Shown here: one piece after another, positions 27,367 to 36,402 of the stretch | Numbering within the stretch: position 1 is the first letter of the stretch | How the letters are laid out: each line of letters begins with the position of its first letter | Origin: Asticcacaulis sp. SL142 | GTDB taxonomy: Bacteria; Pseudomonadota; Alphaproteobacteria; Caulobacterales; Caulobacteraceae | Reading direction: 5' to 3' | Length of the DNA stretch: 64,000 nucleotides | Assembly (NCBI RefSeq): GCF_026625745.1 | Contig: NZ_CP113061.1 | Span: 3,565,001 to 3,629,000 of the forward strand | Position numbers and translations under genes: made by a program | Notes under the pieces: model-generated | Told to the model about the DNA's origin: nothing | Seen by the model: only the letters and a program-made list of their open reading frames with translations | Database searches by the model: none

Positions 27367-27698
27367 TGGATAATCGACGCCGCGAGGACAATTTAGCGAT
27401 GCACCCATCTAGCCTAGGGTCTGACAGTATCTTCAGGTTGGCCGCTAAACTACCCCCTGAAGATCTTGATCTAGTACGTGCGCGCTTGGTGAATATATCT
27501 GAAGTGCAATTCAGCCGTCTGCGTACAGAGTGTGTAGAGCTGACCCAAATGATGGACAATAAGGCCCCAGAAACTGTCAGCATGATGCTCAATGGGCTAG
27601 ACCAGTTTGTCGAAAACTACTTGAGCCTTGTGCGGCAAATTGGTCGGCCAGAAGCGACCGCGCATCCAGACCACGGAACTGGTCACGCGCAGAGGTGA
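27363..27698 (+). CDS. Small protein coupled to the chemoreceptor
   Basis: 111 aa, ATGA overlap with the upstream MCP gene. It is all-helical looking, with no signal peptide, no membrane segment and no Cys. A central helical stretch ([18 protein letters not shown]) is followed by amphipathic helices and a disordered His/Gly-rich tail. I recognise no family. Coupling suggests a cytoplasmic partner of this receptor, for example a signalling adaptor, but that is inference. Codon use and GC are like the MCP. Confidence 0.6.
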   Translation: MMDNRRREDNLAMHPSSLGSDSIFRLAAKLPPEDLDLVRARLVNISEVQFSRLRTECVELTQMMDNKAPETVSMMLNGLDQFVENYLSLVRQIGRPEATAHPDHGTGHAQR

Positions 27699-27766
27699 CT
27701 TAGCTTGGTATGGCTCGCGGCTTTATAGCCTCAGAGAATAGCGTGGCGAGTCCAACAGACCATAGA

Positions 27767-27857
27767 GTTACAGAGGTGATTTTATCCCTCTGTAACATCG
27801 CCTGTCACAGGCTTGCGGTTTTCCCCCGAACACGCCCGCGGCTCGTGACAGGCGATG
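27767..27857. repeat. Two adjacent perfect inverted repeats with a shared 7-bp motif
   Basis: GTTACAGAGG (27767-27776) pairs with CCTCTGTAAC (27787-27796). Starting at the same base, CATCGCCTGTCAC (27796-27808) pairs with GTGACAGGCGATG (27845-27857). The arms hold five copies of R-T-K-A-C-A-G in both orientations. They lie upstream of the preferred start (27920) of an unrecognised gene. They could be an operator array, an attenuator or replication-type iterons; not resolvable here. Confidence 0.6.
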
Positions 27858-27919
27858 ACAGTTTTGAAGACAGCAGACCTTGGGCCAAAACCTGGCCGGC
27901 CATTTCAAGAGCGATCGCC

Positions 27920-29080
27920 ATGCGTAACAACGACCGTAAACAAACGTCCCGAAAAGATATTCGAAGTTTATCAAATTTGGGAGAAACTGCATCGACCAGC
28001 AGAGTGTTAAACCTGTCAAATATATTCAAGGTCAGCGGTCAAGAAAAGGAGTACCGAGCCGCACCGTTTTTCAGAGACAGCCAACTCAACAAAGCGATTC
28101 TCGTTAAGCATACGCTGCGGCCCAATGAAAGAGCGCTGTTTTCATCAAGCCGTCGCACAGGTACCAAGGTGATATTGCCTTTCGACCCTCTGGATTTAAG
28201 GTTAGGGGGCAGCTCAATTTTTGTGAATCAACATGGTTTCGATAGATTCATAAAAGACTTCTTCGACGACCAGGGTGCGGGCAAGCATGTTGATATCGAA
28301 GTCCTCAAAGCCCTCGACGCAATTCCCTCTTTGGACCCCTTTCTAGTAAAGGAACATCTGGGTCGGCTGGGGGTTACACCGGCCTCTTGTTATCTTAAAA
28401 TATCGTCCTCTGATGTAAATGACATGATTGGGTTCGCTAATTCAGAAATAGAAAAGCTGGTTGTAACCGCATTCGGCGGTGCTATTAAGCATGGAACATT
28501 CAAGCTCGCGAGTAAAATTCTCTCTAACGAGCTAGATATTGAGCTGACTCCCCTTAGGTCAACTTTTCGGATGAAGCCGGAAGAATTCTCCGACGGTATT
28601 TTTTCTTGGCGGGCATTTCTTTATTTTAAATGGCGGCATCTGACTCTACAGAGCGAAATTGAATGGCTGTTAAAAAGTCTATCAAAATATCAGCCAAGCA
28701 GCACACTAAATAACGATGTAAAGGCTTATATAGAGCAGGTGAAACCACGACTGGCTCGGCAAATTTACTTATCTATTGTTGCGGTGAGTGAAACTTTGAG
28801 TGTTTATGATCGTGCATACTCAGCCTTAGTTGTCGGAAAAGAGCCGTCGCATTTTCGCAATTTCCTGATTAACGGTCCTGAACTGTTTTATGAATTAGGC
28901 GAGAATATTGGCATTCTCAGCCATATCTGTTCATTTTGGAATTATAGAATGGGCAGTGGTTCTAACCATCTTCGGCTTCCAGCCGAAGATTATGCCGATA
29001 TTCTGATGGACTTTGAAGAAAGCCTAGCCGTCGTTCATCTCAACGACGAAAGAAGCCGGGAAAGGTCGATCAGCCTTTGA
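27920..29080 (+). CDS. Unrecognised protein of about 386 aa
   Basis: The reading frame is open from 27710, but the first 70 codons run through the inverted repeats and give Arg/Trp/Pro-rich unnatural-looking sequence. ATG 27920 (M-R-N-N-D-R-K-Q) with AAGAG upstream is the likelier start. The protein is soluble: no signal peptide or membrane helix, a basic N-terminus, and mixed helical content. A C-terminal half of long helices (residues ~190-360) contains F-F-D-D-Q and W-R-H-L-T-L-Q-S-E-I-E-W. I find no catalytic motif. AT content is higher than in the flanking MCP, which hints at foreign origin. It ends ~50 bp before the IS3 left end. Confidence 0.55.
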   Translation: MRNNDRKQTSRKDIRSLSNLGETASTSRVLNLSNIFKVSGQEKEYRAAPFFRDSQLNKAILVKHTLRPNERALFSSSRRTGTKVILPFDPLDLRLGGSSIFVNQHGFDRFIKDFFDDQGAGKHVDIEVLKALDAIPSLDPFLVKEHLGRLGVTPASCYLKISSSDVNDMIGFANSEIEKLVVTAFGGAIKHGTFKLASKILSNELDIELTPLRSTFRMKPEEFSDGIFSWRAFLYFKWRHLTLQSEIEWLLKSLSKYQPSSTLNNDVKAYIEQVKPRLARQIYLSIVAVSETLSVYDRAYSALVVGKEPSHFRNFLINGPELFYELGENIGILSHICSFWNYRMGSGSNHLRLPAEDYADILMDFEESLAVVHLNDERSRERSISL

Positions 29081-29135
29081 TGCCAATTGCGTAAAATTAC
29101 TTGGATCAATCTCGTGTCCATGCCCAAGTGCCAAT

Positions 29136-30098
29136 TGAACCGCCCCGGATTTGCCGGAGGCCCAAACTCGTGAGTAGATAGGGCTATGACAAACAAGACG
29201 ACGAATAAATTCTCGCCCGAGGTCCGTGAGTGCTCTGTGCGGATGGTTCTCGATCATGAAGCCGATTACCCATCGCGATGGACAGCGATCTTGTCGGTGG
29301 CTCAGAAGATCGATTGTGCGCCAGGCACGCTGAACGACTGGATCAAGAAGACCGAGGTTGATTCCGGCAAGCGTGTCGGCGTTCCGACTGATATGGCGGA
29401 GAAGAAGAAGGCCCTGGAGCGCGAGAACCGGGAGTTGCGGCAAGCCAATGAGATATTGCGCAAGGCCAGCGCTTATTTCGCCCAGGCGGAGCTCGACCGC
29501 GCGTTCAGGCGATGATTGCGTTCATCGATGATCACCGGGAGGCGTACGGGGTCGAGCCGATCTGCAGAGTTTTGCCGATTGCCCAATCTTCCTATTTCGA
29601 ACGCATCGCTCAACGCAAGGATCCGGCTCGACTGTCGGCACGGGCGAAGCGTGATCTGGAACTGAAGCCGGAGGTCGCGCGCGTGTTTGCCGAGAACTAC
29701 GAGGTCTATGGCGTGCGCAAGGTCTGGCGCCAGATGCGACGGGAGGGGATCACGGTTGCCCGCTGTACAGTCGAGCGGTTGATGCGTGGCCTCGGCCTGC
29801 AGGGTGTCATCCGTGGAAAGCCAGTTCGTACAACGGTTTCCGATAAGGCGGCGCCTTGCCCGCTTGATCATGTGAACCGGCAATTCCGCGCTCCGGCACC
29901 CAACCGGCTATGGGTGTCTGACTTTACCTATGTCGCGTCCTGGCAGGGCTTTGTCTATGTGGTCTTCGTCATCGACACCTACGCCCGACGGATCGTCGGC
30001 TGGCGCGCCAGTCGTACCGCCCATGCCAGTTTCGTCCTCGATGCGCTGGAGCAGGCGAGCCATTCAGCGCGTCTGACGCATCGCATGCAGGCTCCTCA
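29136..30098 (+). mobile_element. IS3-family element, 3'-truncated (copy 1)
   Basis: The left terminus begins TGAACCGCCCCGG, an end sequence known from IS3-group elements, and the same first ~100 bp recur at 51571. Intact orfA and the first two thirds of orfB follow. Homology stops near 30095, in the middle of the transposase catalytic domain, so the right end is missing. The junction runs directly into the broken acetyltransferase gene. Confidence 0.8.
29186..29515 (+). CDS. IS3-family transposase OrfA
   Basis: 109 aa with an N-terminal helix-turn-helix (R-M-V-L-D-H-E ... [11 protein letters not shown]) and a C-terminal coiled-coil leucine zipper ending [12 protein letters not shown], the usual OrfA end. 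It overlaps orfB by 4 bp (ATGA). Full-length OrfAB fusions in this family arise by -1 frameshifting near this point. Intact by itself, but its partner is truncated, so it cannot mobilise the element; at most it could act as a repressor. Confidence 0.88.
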   Translation: MTNKTTNKFSPEVRECSVRMVLDHEADYPSRWTAILSVAQKIDCAPGTLNDWIKKTEVDSGKRVGVPTDMAEKKKALERENRELRQANEILRKASAYFAQAELDRAFRR

Positions 30099-30156
30099 CT
30101 ATGTATCGAATGCGAAGCGCATCTTTGCTTGTCCGGATGCTCCCTCTCGAATGTAA
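29512..30156 (+). pseudogene. IS3-family transposase OrfB, C-terminally truncated
   Basis: Typical OrfB start (M-I-A-F-I-D-D-H), an HTH_21-like segment (E-N-Y-E-V-Y-G-V-R-K-V-W) and the first two catalytic Asp residues of the rve core: W-V-S-D-F-T-Y-V and V-I-D-T-Y-A-R-R-I-V-G-W. After D-A-L-E-Q-A, near residue 183, the family sequence is lost and the last ~30 residues come from the neighbouring DNA. The catalytic Glu is missing, so it is inactive. Confidence 0.85.
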
Positions 30157-30481
30157 AACGCGATCGCTCGCTCATTCCATTCGGGTGTTTGCCATTCAAG
30201 CCGGTCGGCACCGAGGCGTTGAGCGGTCGCTTTAGCATGATGAAGAAGGCTCGCGCCGGCGCCTTGGCTACGTGCTTGGGTTTCCACATACAGGCAATCG
30301 AGATGCGCCCATGTTTGTCCGCCACGAAGATATGAACTCTCGGAGGACTCGCGCCCAAAATGCAAGACAAATCCTCCTTGGAAATTGTCGCCTCGCTGTG
30401 TTCGAATTTCGCATGATCGCGGATCATCGCCAGCAAGCCGTCGCAATCGCTTGGCCGGGCTTGCCTGACGGTGACGGGCAT
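30099..30481 (-). pseudogene. GNAT N-acetyltransferase pseudogene
   Basis: The minus strand starts M-P-V-T-V-R-Q-A-R-P-S-D-C-D (30481) and reads a GNAT N-terminus to F-V-A-D near 30325. A frame change then brings in H-L-D-C-L-Y-V-E and the acetyl-CoA loop-like R-S-Q-G-A-G-A-S-L-L, followed by N-E-R-A-I-A-F-Y, running to the stop at 30099. About 20 residues of the central strands seem to be missing at the junction. Its start overlaps the stop of the rhodanese gene, so it was the second gene of that operon. The IS3 fragment abuts its 3' end. Confidence 0.7.
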
Positions 30482-30879
30482 CAGGTCGGCTCGACCTGAA
30501 GCGAAAAACCCTCATCGAGCCAGCCGGTAACACCACCGGCCATAATTTTCACGGGGCGTCCCAAGTCGGCGAGGCGGAGTCCGCCGCGTGCAGCTCCGTT
30601 ACAATGCGGGCCAGCACAATAGGTCACGAAAATGGTGTCCTCGCTCCACTGCGCCATCTTCGAAGTAACGATTTTTCCGTGGGGCAGGTTAATTGCACCA
30701 GGAACATGGCCCTTGGCGAAGAGAGCGGGACTGCGCACGTCGAGCAGCACGAAGTCCGCGCCCTTCGATAGGGACTCGTGAACGTCCCAGCAGTCGGTCT
30801 CGAACGTGAACTCAGCAGCGAAATGCTCGCGCGCAAGATGGCTTGGGGCGGGAGCTACAGCGGTAACAGCGGTTGGCAT
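30481..30879 (-). CDS. Rhodanese-domain protein
   Basis: 132 aa, a single rhodanese domain: L-L-D-V-R-S-P-A-L-F-A-K-G-H-V-P-G-A-I-N-L-P near residues 44-66 and the active-site loop T-Y-C-A-G-P-H-C-N-G-A-A-R near 85-98. The first Cys of that loop is the expected persulfide carrier. The family transfers sulfane sulfur; the acceptor here is unknown. It is divergent from the FtrA-like regulator (81 bp between starts). That pairing is common in proteobacteria and suggests the regulator controls it. Confidence 0.87.
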   Translation of the reverse strand: MPTAVTAVAPAPSHLAREHFAAEFTFETDCWDVHESLSKGADFVLLDVRSPALFAKGHVPGAINLPHGKIVTSKMAQWSEDTIFVTYCAGPHCNGAARGGLRLADLGRPVKIMAGGVTGWLDEGFSLQVEPT

Positions 30880-30961
30880 AGTGAAATCTCCTTTCGCAGC
30901 ACTGGTGACATGCAGCGCGCGTTGCTTGCAATTGGCGTAAATGACAATATACGTACATATT

Positions 30962-31948
30962 ATGCCAAACCTACAGAACCCACTCGTCGTCGCCCTGCTT
31001 TATGACGGGCTATGCACATTCGAATTCGGGATCGTCGCGGAGGTTTTCGGCCTCGCCCGACCGGAGATGGGGCCGACATGGTATCGCTTCGCCAGTTGTG
31101 CGATCGAGCCGGGGCCATTGCGGGCGCACGGCGGGTTCAGCATCATTGCTGACGGTGCCTCTGATCTGATCGAACACGCCGACCTAATCGTCGTGCCCGG
31201 TTGGAAGGGAGCCGGCGTCCACGTACCCGATAGTTTGACAGGCTCCTTACGGCGCGCTCATGCGCGCGGCGCAAGGCTCGCATCAATATGTTCGGGCGCA
31301 TTCGTCCTTGCCGCAACCGGTCTGTTGGATGGTGCGGTGGTAACGACCCACTGGCGCTATGCAGACGCACTTCGCCGTCAGTTTCCTGCGATCGAGGTGG
31401 ATGAAGCATCGCTCTATCGTGGTGCGGACGGCATCTTCACTTCGGCAGGCAGCGCGGCCGGGATCGACTTGATGCTTGAAATCGTACGGCAGGACTTTGG
31501 CTCTGACGCGGCCAATTCCGTTGCCCGGCGAATTGTCATGCCCGCGCATCGCAGTGGTGGGCAAGCGCAGTTTCTTGAACGTCCTGTGAGCATTAGGCCC
31601 ACTGCGGAAATTGCACCGCTGCTTGACCTAATGAGACAGCAGATCCATTGCCGTTGGCCTATACAGGACATGGCGCGCGAAGCACGTATGAGTAAACGCA
31701 CCTTCGAGCGGCGCTTTGTAGAGGCAACGGGTCAATGGCCAGGCGAATGGCTGATCGGTGAACGAGTCGCGGCCGCAAAAGAACTCCTCATCCAAACAAA
31801 AAGCCCCATGGAAGAGATAGCAGAGGCTGTTGGTTTTGGTAGTTCCCACACATTGCGACATCATTTCCGCCGCTTAGTGAAGCTCAGTCCCAGTGAGTAT
31901 CGTAGCCAGTTTTCTGATAACCGATCGGGCGCGGATGCGGTATTATAA
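30962..31948 (+). CDS. ftrA: GlxA/FtrA-type regulator (DJ-1/PfpI domain plus AraC HTH)
   Basis: 328 aa from ATG 30962; an upstream in-frame ATG at 30941 is less likely. The N-terminal ~180 residues form a class I glutamine amidotransferase-like DJ-1/PfpI domain with the nucleophile-elbow motif A-S-I-C-S-G-A-F-V-L-A-A-T-G-L-L-D-G. The C-terminus has the AraC double HTH (M-A-R-E-A-R-M-S-K-R-T-F-E-R-R-F; E-E-I-A-E-A-V-G-F-G-S-S-H-T-L-R-H-H-F-R-R, ending L-S-P-S-E-Y-R). It probably regulates the divergent rhodanese/acetyltransferase operon. A trailing ~15 residues after the HTH look unstructured. Confidence 0.9.
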   Translation: MPNLQNPLVVALLYDGLCTFEFGIVAEVFGLARPEMGPTWYRFASCAIEPGPLRAHGGFSIIADGASDLIEHADLIVVPGWKGAGVHVPDSLTGSLRRAHARGARLASICSGAFVLAATGLLDGAVVTTHWRYADALRRQFPAIEVDEASLYRGADGIFTSAGSAAGIDLMLEIVRQDFGSDAANSVARRIVMPAHRSGGQAQFLERPVSIRPTAEIAPLLDLMRQQIHCRWPIQDMAREARMSKRTFERRFVEATGQWPGEWLIGERVAAAKELLIQTKSPMEEIAEAVGFGSSHTLRHHFRRLVKLSPSEYRSQFSDNRSGADAVL

Positions 31949-32309
31949 TGCAGTCTGTGACGTCCTCCCAGTTTGCTCAGCCAATTTGAAGGTTAGTTTT
32001 CCGGCGTCGTGACGACCTACGAGGAAGGCCGCCTGGATGAGAAACCCGGCCCCACGGCGGGATACGGCCAGCCTACAACCACCGAGAAGCTTTTCGACAA
32101 GTCCGCCAACGGTGTTGCAAATCAGCGTAAATTCCAGAAATGCAGCGAAGACATTGCATCCCCGGATGGACTTCCTCTGCGGATGACAGCGAGTTTTTGT
32201 CTCTCAATGTCCTTTTATGGTGGCCAGTGAATGCTGTGTAACGGACACCCAATTTCGCCACGGTTGAGCCGCAGCGGCATAGCTTATTTCTTCCCCGGTG
32301 ACGCCTGTT
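31949..32309. other. Gap without recognisable gene
   Basis: About 360 bp between the FtrA-like gene and the patatin pseudogene. Open frames on both strands (for example 32009-32230) have no protein-like features. Probably debris of former genes; nothing supportable. Confidence 0.45.
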
Positions 32310-32890
32310 CAACGATCACCAGCCCCACGGTGGCAGAGTCAGGGGCGCGCTCGCAGCGATATTGCGGCCGCTGTCAATGTCCGGACTGGCAATTTTGCTT
32401 ATCTTGACAACGCCAACACTAAACCGCATTTCGGACGCCGATATGCGGTCGAAATCAACAAGCGCTTCAAGAGTCGTTTTGAGATCGCGGGTGTCATACC
32501 AGCTTGTTGCCTGCATGCTTCTTGAGGGTGCCATGAATGGCGGCGGGCGCTGCGGCGTAAAAAATCCGGGTACGCCATGGGTCATAATGTGAGCGGCAGC
32601 CATCTGGTTGATGACTCCGCGCTGACTATCGTTCTGCCAGGCACTGCCAAACCATTGGCTCCAGCCAGCATCGGTGCTAGCCCGCTCCCAGAAAGTTCGC
32701 AGTTTATTGACGCGATCAACCGGCGCGTTCCCGCAATGATGGCTGCGTTTATGGCACCGATCGAAATGCCCGAAACCCATGTCGGTTCAATGCCGCGCTC
32801 AGCCATGGCCTCATAGACCCCAACCTGAAGAGCCTAGCGCGCCGCCGCCCTGAATGACCAGAGCAATGTTCTCGAAGGGTGTGCCACCTC
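32310..32890 (-). pseudogene. Patatin-like phospholipase pseudogene with internal micro-inversion
   Basis: Minus strand: I-A-L-V-I-Q-G-G-G-A-L-G (oxyanion loop, ~32870), frameshift, Y/G-x-A-M-A-E-R-G-I-E-P-T-W-V-S-G-I-S-I-G-A-I-N-A-A-I-I-A-G (nucleophile Ser in S-I-G), second frameshift near 32715, then L-R-T-F-W-E-R-A ... E-M-R-F-S-V-G-V-V. There the expected continuation N-V-R-T-G-N-F-A-Y is found on the opposite strand (32372-32409), as if 38 bp had been flipped between a TGTCAA/TTGACA pair. Reading then resumes to a stop near 32316. Two frameshifts, the inversion and a shortened C-terminus make it inactive. Confidence 0.75.
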
Positions 32891-33160
32891 ACAGGCAATA
32901 ACCGGGGGCGCTACAATCGGTGCTAGCCCCGGCACCGACAATCATCGATAGTTTACAATTCAGGTAACTTTCTTTGTGCATAGCATCATTGTTCGGATCG
33001 TGAAATCTGCGACCTATGGACCTCCAGCGACGTCACGGACAGGTGCTTCCCCAATACTAGGTCGGGTTAGGGAAAGTACTCGACTCGGGCAAATCACGCA
33101 GTCCCGTCTTCATTCTGAGGATCGGCGTTGGCGAGCGCTAACACTGAAGGGGATAAAAAG

Positions 33161-35452
33161 ATGATTTCACCAAAAGCTCTATTGCGTTGTGGCAGCGCGA
33201 TAATCCTGGCGGCTGCCGTGCTGCCTGGCCTGGGCTATGCGCAATCCGCACCCGAAGCCCAAACGGCTCAAGATGGGGTGACGGTCGTAACCGTTCAGAA
33301 GCGCCGAGAGGATGCTCGCTCTGTTCCGGTAAGTGTCAGCGCCCTGAGTGCGGCGGCGCTTGAGAAACACCATGTGGCAGACTACGCGGATTTGGCCCGT
33401 CTGGTGCCGGGGCTATCTTTCACGAACACCGGCAACAGTGGCCTGTCTCGCATAAGCCTCCGCGGCGTAAGTTCGTCTGAAGGGGCCGCAACCGTTGGCG
33501 TATACCTGAATGATGTTTCACTTACGTTGCCCAATCAATTTTTTACCGGTGTCACGATGCCCCGAATTTTCGACCTGGAGCGGGTTGAAGTGTTGCGTGG
33601 CCCCCAAGGGACGCTTTTCGGCGATAGCTCTATGGGCGGGACAATCCGCTTCATTACAAAAGCACCTCGGCTCGAGGACTATAGCGGTTATATGTCGGCA
33701 GAGGTCTCTTCAACGGAAGGCGGTGACCTGAACCACAAGATCGAAGGCGCGGCCAATTTGCCTCTAAACGACCAGTTCGCGCTCCGCATTGCCGCCGTCA
33801 ACGAGTTCCAGAGCGGCTTTGTCGATCATGTGGATTCAACCGGTCAAGTCGATCGCGATAACGTCAACTCCGAACGCACAACGGCGGCACGAGCGACACT
33901 GCTTTTTGTCCCTTCGGATTCGCTGAAAGTTACGGCATCCTTGCAGTGGCAGAAAGTATCCAGCGCCGATACAGGCATCTTCAATCCAGCGCTGCCGAAG
34001 TTCCAGCAGGATAAAATTGTTCGCGAGCCTAGCCGAGATAACCTCTACGTGCCGAGCCTAACTATCGAAAAAACCTTCGGCGATCTCACTTTTACGTCGG
34101 TCACAAGCTACGCTCACCGCGAGTTTGCTCGAACTTTCGACGCGACTATCTTTGACAGCTCCTACGTCGCCTTCACTCTCGATCCAAACTTTGGGACCAA
34201 CTACGACACGCTGGCGGCTCTGCCGGGGATTTTTCCAAACACCGATACAACACGGAGTTGGTCGCAGGAATTTCGTCTGGCTAGCCCCGGTATTAAAGAG
34301 TCCGGCAAGCGGTATGAGTGGCAAGCTGGCCTTTATGTGTCCAGCCTGAGAGTAACCGGCATTGATGACGAGTATGTCCAAGGGCTGAACGAGACTGTGC
34401 AACAGCTGTATGGTCGAACAGTCGAAGACCTGCTCGGCTACGCGGCGCCGGACGACAGGCTCGGATACTTCCATACGCGCAGCCGCTATCAACAGGCGTC
34501 GTTATTTGCAGAAGGCTCCTATCTGGTCACGCCGAAACTCAAAGCGACGCTAGGTCTCAGATATACGAAAGCCGAGAGCCGCTATCGTGTTGATGAAGGC
34601 GGCTGGCTCTACAGCGCCGTGCCGGCAACGGATAGCGCCGAACAGAGCTCAAGCCCAGTGACGCCTAAACTGGCCTTTGTTTACGAACTGACCAGCACGG
34701 TAAACCTCTTTGCCAGCGCCTCGAAGGGCTTCAGGTTGGGTGGTCAGAACGCACCCGTTCCAACTTATTGCGCTTCCGCTCTGTCGTCGCTGGGACTCAC
34801 CAATGACGCCGTTAAATCATTCGGTTCCGACTCTCTTTGGAGCTATGAAGGGGGCATCAAGGCACGGCTATTTTCTAATCGCGTAAGCCTAAACGCATCG
34901 GCCTTCTACGTCGACTGGGAGGATGTCCAGCAACGTCTTCTCCTGGGGTCGTGTGGCTATAATGTTACCGTCAATGCGGGTACGGCGCGCAGCCAGGGCG
35001 GTGAGTTCGAAGCCACGGCACGTCTAACCGACAATCTGGTCCTCAATGTGTCGGGAACCGTCACCGATGCTACGATTACGGACGCCGCCGTAGGTTCAGG
35101 CGCGGTAAACGGTCAGCATCTCCTTTCCGTACCTCGCAATAACTACACCATCGGTCTGGATTATACCCGCGCGCTGGGGGAGGGCATGGTTGGGTACGCC
35201 AGTATCGCCGTGACACACACGGGACGAAGCAATGGCTCCTTCTCCCGGACCAACACAGACTTCGAGCGCCCGGCCTATGATGTGGTAAACACCAACCTGG
35301 GGCTGGAGACCAGGAGCCTGACGTGGTCGATCTTTGCGAAAAACCTCTTCGACGAAGATAAAATCATACAGCAGCCCTCAGTGCTGTTTACGACGCACGG
35401 CTTGACGATCCGCCCGCGCACGGTTGGGATCAATGTCAGAAAGACCTTCTAA
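33161..35452 (+). CDS. TonB-dependent receptor
   Basis: 763 aa from ATG 33161 (AAGGGGATAAAAAG upstream). The frame opens at 33128 but without a signal-like start. Signal peptide about residues 1-30 (ending G-Y-A-Q). The plug starts V-V-T-V-Q-K-R-R-E and includes S-L-R-G-V-S and L-R-G-P-Q-G-T-L-F-G-D-S-S-M-G-G. The barrel ends G-I-N-V-R-K-T-F. This is the group abundant in sphingomonads and Caulobacterales, with V-Q-K-R plug starts, often serving complex organic substrates rather than siderophores. The downstream IclR regulator and the hydrolase/MFS genes suggest a catabolic role. Ligand not identifiable. Confidence 0.87.
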   Translation: MISPKALLRCGSAIILAAAVLPGLGYAQSAPEAQTAQDGVTVVTVQKRREDARSVPVSVSALSAAALEKHHVADYADLARLVPGLSFTNTGNSGLSRISLRGVSSSEGAATVGVYLNDVSLTLPNQFFTGVTMPRIFDLERVEVLRGPQGTLFGDSSMGGTIRFITKAPRLEDYSGYMSAEVSSTEGGDLNHKIEGAANLPLNDQFALRIAAVNEFQSGFVDHVDSTGQVDRDNVNSERTTAARATLLFVPSDSLKVTASLQWQKVSSADTGIFNPALPKFQQDKIVREPSRDNLYVPSLTIEKTFGDLTFTSVTSYAHREFARTFDATIFDSSYVAFTLDPNFGTNYDTLAALPGIFPNTDTTRSWSQEFRLASPGIKESGKRYEWQAGLYVSSLRVTGIDDEYVQGLNETVQQLYGRTVEDLLGYAAPDDRLGYFHTRSRYQQASLFAEGSYLVTPKLKATLGLRYTKAESRYRVDEGGWLYSAVPATDSAEQSSSPVTPKLAFVYELTSTVNLFASASKGFRLGGQNAPVPTYCASALSSLGLTNDAVKSFGSDSLWSYEGGIKARLFSNRVSLNASAFYVDWEDVQQRLLLGSCGYNVTVNAGTARSQGGEFEATARLTDNLVLNVSGTVTDATITDAAVGSGAVNGQHLLSVPRNNYTIGLDYTRALGEGMVGYASIAVTHTGRSNGSFSRTNTDFERPAYDVVNTNLGLETRSLTWSIFAKNLFDEDKIIQQPSVLFTTHGLTIRPRTVGINVRKTF

Positions 35453-35476
35453 GGTAACGGCCGTAAAGAGTGAGAG

Positions 35477-35504
35477 CGGCTTTGGATCGAAAGGTCCGAA
35501 GCCG
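35477..35504 (+). terminator. Hairpin after the TonB receptor
   Basis: CGGCTTTGGATC pairs with GGTCCGAAGCCG (two G-U pairs) around a GAAA tetraloop, followed by only TTT. A stable stem with weak U-tract: probable terminator, or mRNA-stabilising hairpin. Confidence 0.5.
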
Positions 35505-35581
35505 TTTGCGTTGGTAGTGCAAACCTATTATCTCGCGGGTATGTCCTCCTGCGTTTGGTGCTTCATAGGTAAGGTGTGTTG

Positions 35582-36376
35582 ATGGGCAGACTTGGTGATA
35601 AAGCCGCTCAGGCGCGGGCGGCGCGACCCGTAGGGAAAGACTTTTCCGAGGGTTTGTCCCGTGGACTGTCTGTCATCCGTGCATTGGGATCTAGCCCTTC
35701 CGCATTAACCCTCAGCGAGGTCGCACGCCGGTTGGCGCTACCGCGTGCCACGACGAGACGGGCGATAATCACTCTGATCTACTTGGGATATGCCGAAGCT
35801 ACTGATGAAGGATATCGTTTGTCGCCCAAAGTGCTGCATCTTTCGGGCATGTTTGTTCCATTTCCTGTATCCGCGCTTGTCTTCCAGGCAGTCTGTGATC
35901 GTCTAGCAGAGGAGTCGCGAACTACGGTCTATGTGGCGACCCTCGAGGGAGACAGCGTGGTGTCCATTGCCGCTAAACAAGGGCCTGGCGATAAACTTTA
36001 CGTGCCACCAATCGGGGCCCGATTAAGCCCATTTGAGACGGCAGCGGGGCAGGTTTTATGTGGAGGGCTGTCAAAGACCGCGCGGGCGCAATACCTTCAC
36101 CAGTATGCGCCTACAGCGGCGAGGAGCGCGACCCTGTCAAGTGAGGGACGCCTGCGTCAGCGCCTCAATGAGGTAGCTGCAAGCGGCTACGCTTTGTGGG
36201 TCGAAGAAGACGGTAGGATGGAGTTGGCCGTTCCCATCTCGCATGGAAGTCAAACGGCCGCATTCGCGTTGGTTTTGCGTTTCGCTGCACCGGACGCATC
36301 TTTTGAGTTCCCGCTTGAAAGCCACTTGCCAGTCCTGCTACGCGAAGCGGCGGTCCTTTGCTGCCAACTTGAATAG
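35582..36376 (+). CDS. IclR family transcriptional regulator
   Basis: 264 aa from ATG 35582 (AAGG upstream; GTG/TTG codons before it are less likely). N-terminal winged HTH (L-T-L-S-E-V-A-R-R-L-A-L-P-R-A-T-T-R-R residues ~38-57). The IclR effector domain (~95-255) has S-P-F-E-T-A-A-G-Q-V-L and the G-Y-A-L-W-V-E-E-D region, close to the PcaR/PobR branch that responds to aromatic acids. Effector is inference. It probably controls the TonB receptor upstream or the lactonase/MFS genes downstream. Convergent with the MBL gene (26 bp gap). Confidence 0.87.
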   Translation: MGRLGDKAAQARAARPVGKDFSEGLSRGLSVIRALGSSPSALTLSEVARRLALPRATTRRAIITLIYLGYAEATDEGYRLSPKVLHLSGMFVPFPVSALVFQAVCDRLAEESRTTVYVATLEGDSVVSIAAKQGPGDKLYVPPIGARLSPFETAAGQVLCGGLSKTARAQYLHQYAPTAARSATLSSEGRLRQRLNEVAASGYALWVEEDGRMELAVPISHGSQTAAFALVLRFAAPDASFEFPLESHLPVLLREAAVLCCQLE

Positions 36377-36402
36377 CTGGTCTGCCACTTTGCCCGCTTC
36401 GG

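Noticed and set aside
27710-27919. N-terminal extension of the unrecognised gene
   Set aside because: It passes through two perfect inverted repeats and yields an unnatural Arg/Trp/Pro-rich stretch; ATG 27920 is more credible.
32298-32525. Plus-strand frame containing VNVRTGNFAYLDN, at first sight a real gene
   Set aside because: The match is to patatin but only over the 38-bp inverted segment; the rest of the frame has no homology and the flanking patatin sequence is on the minus strand.
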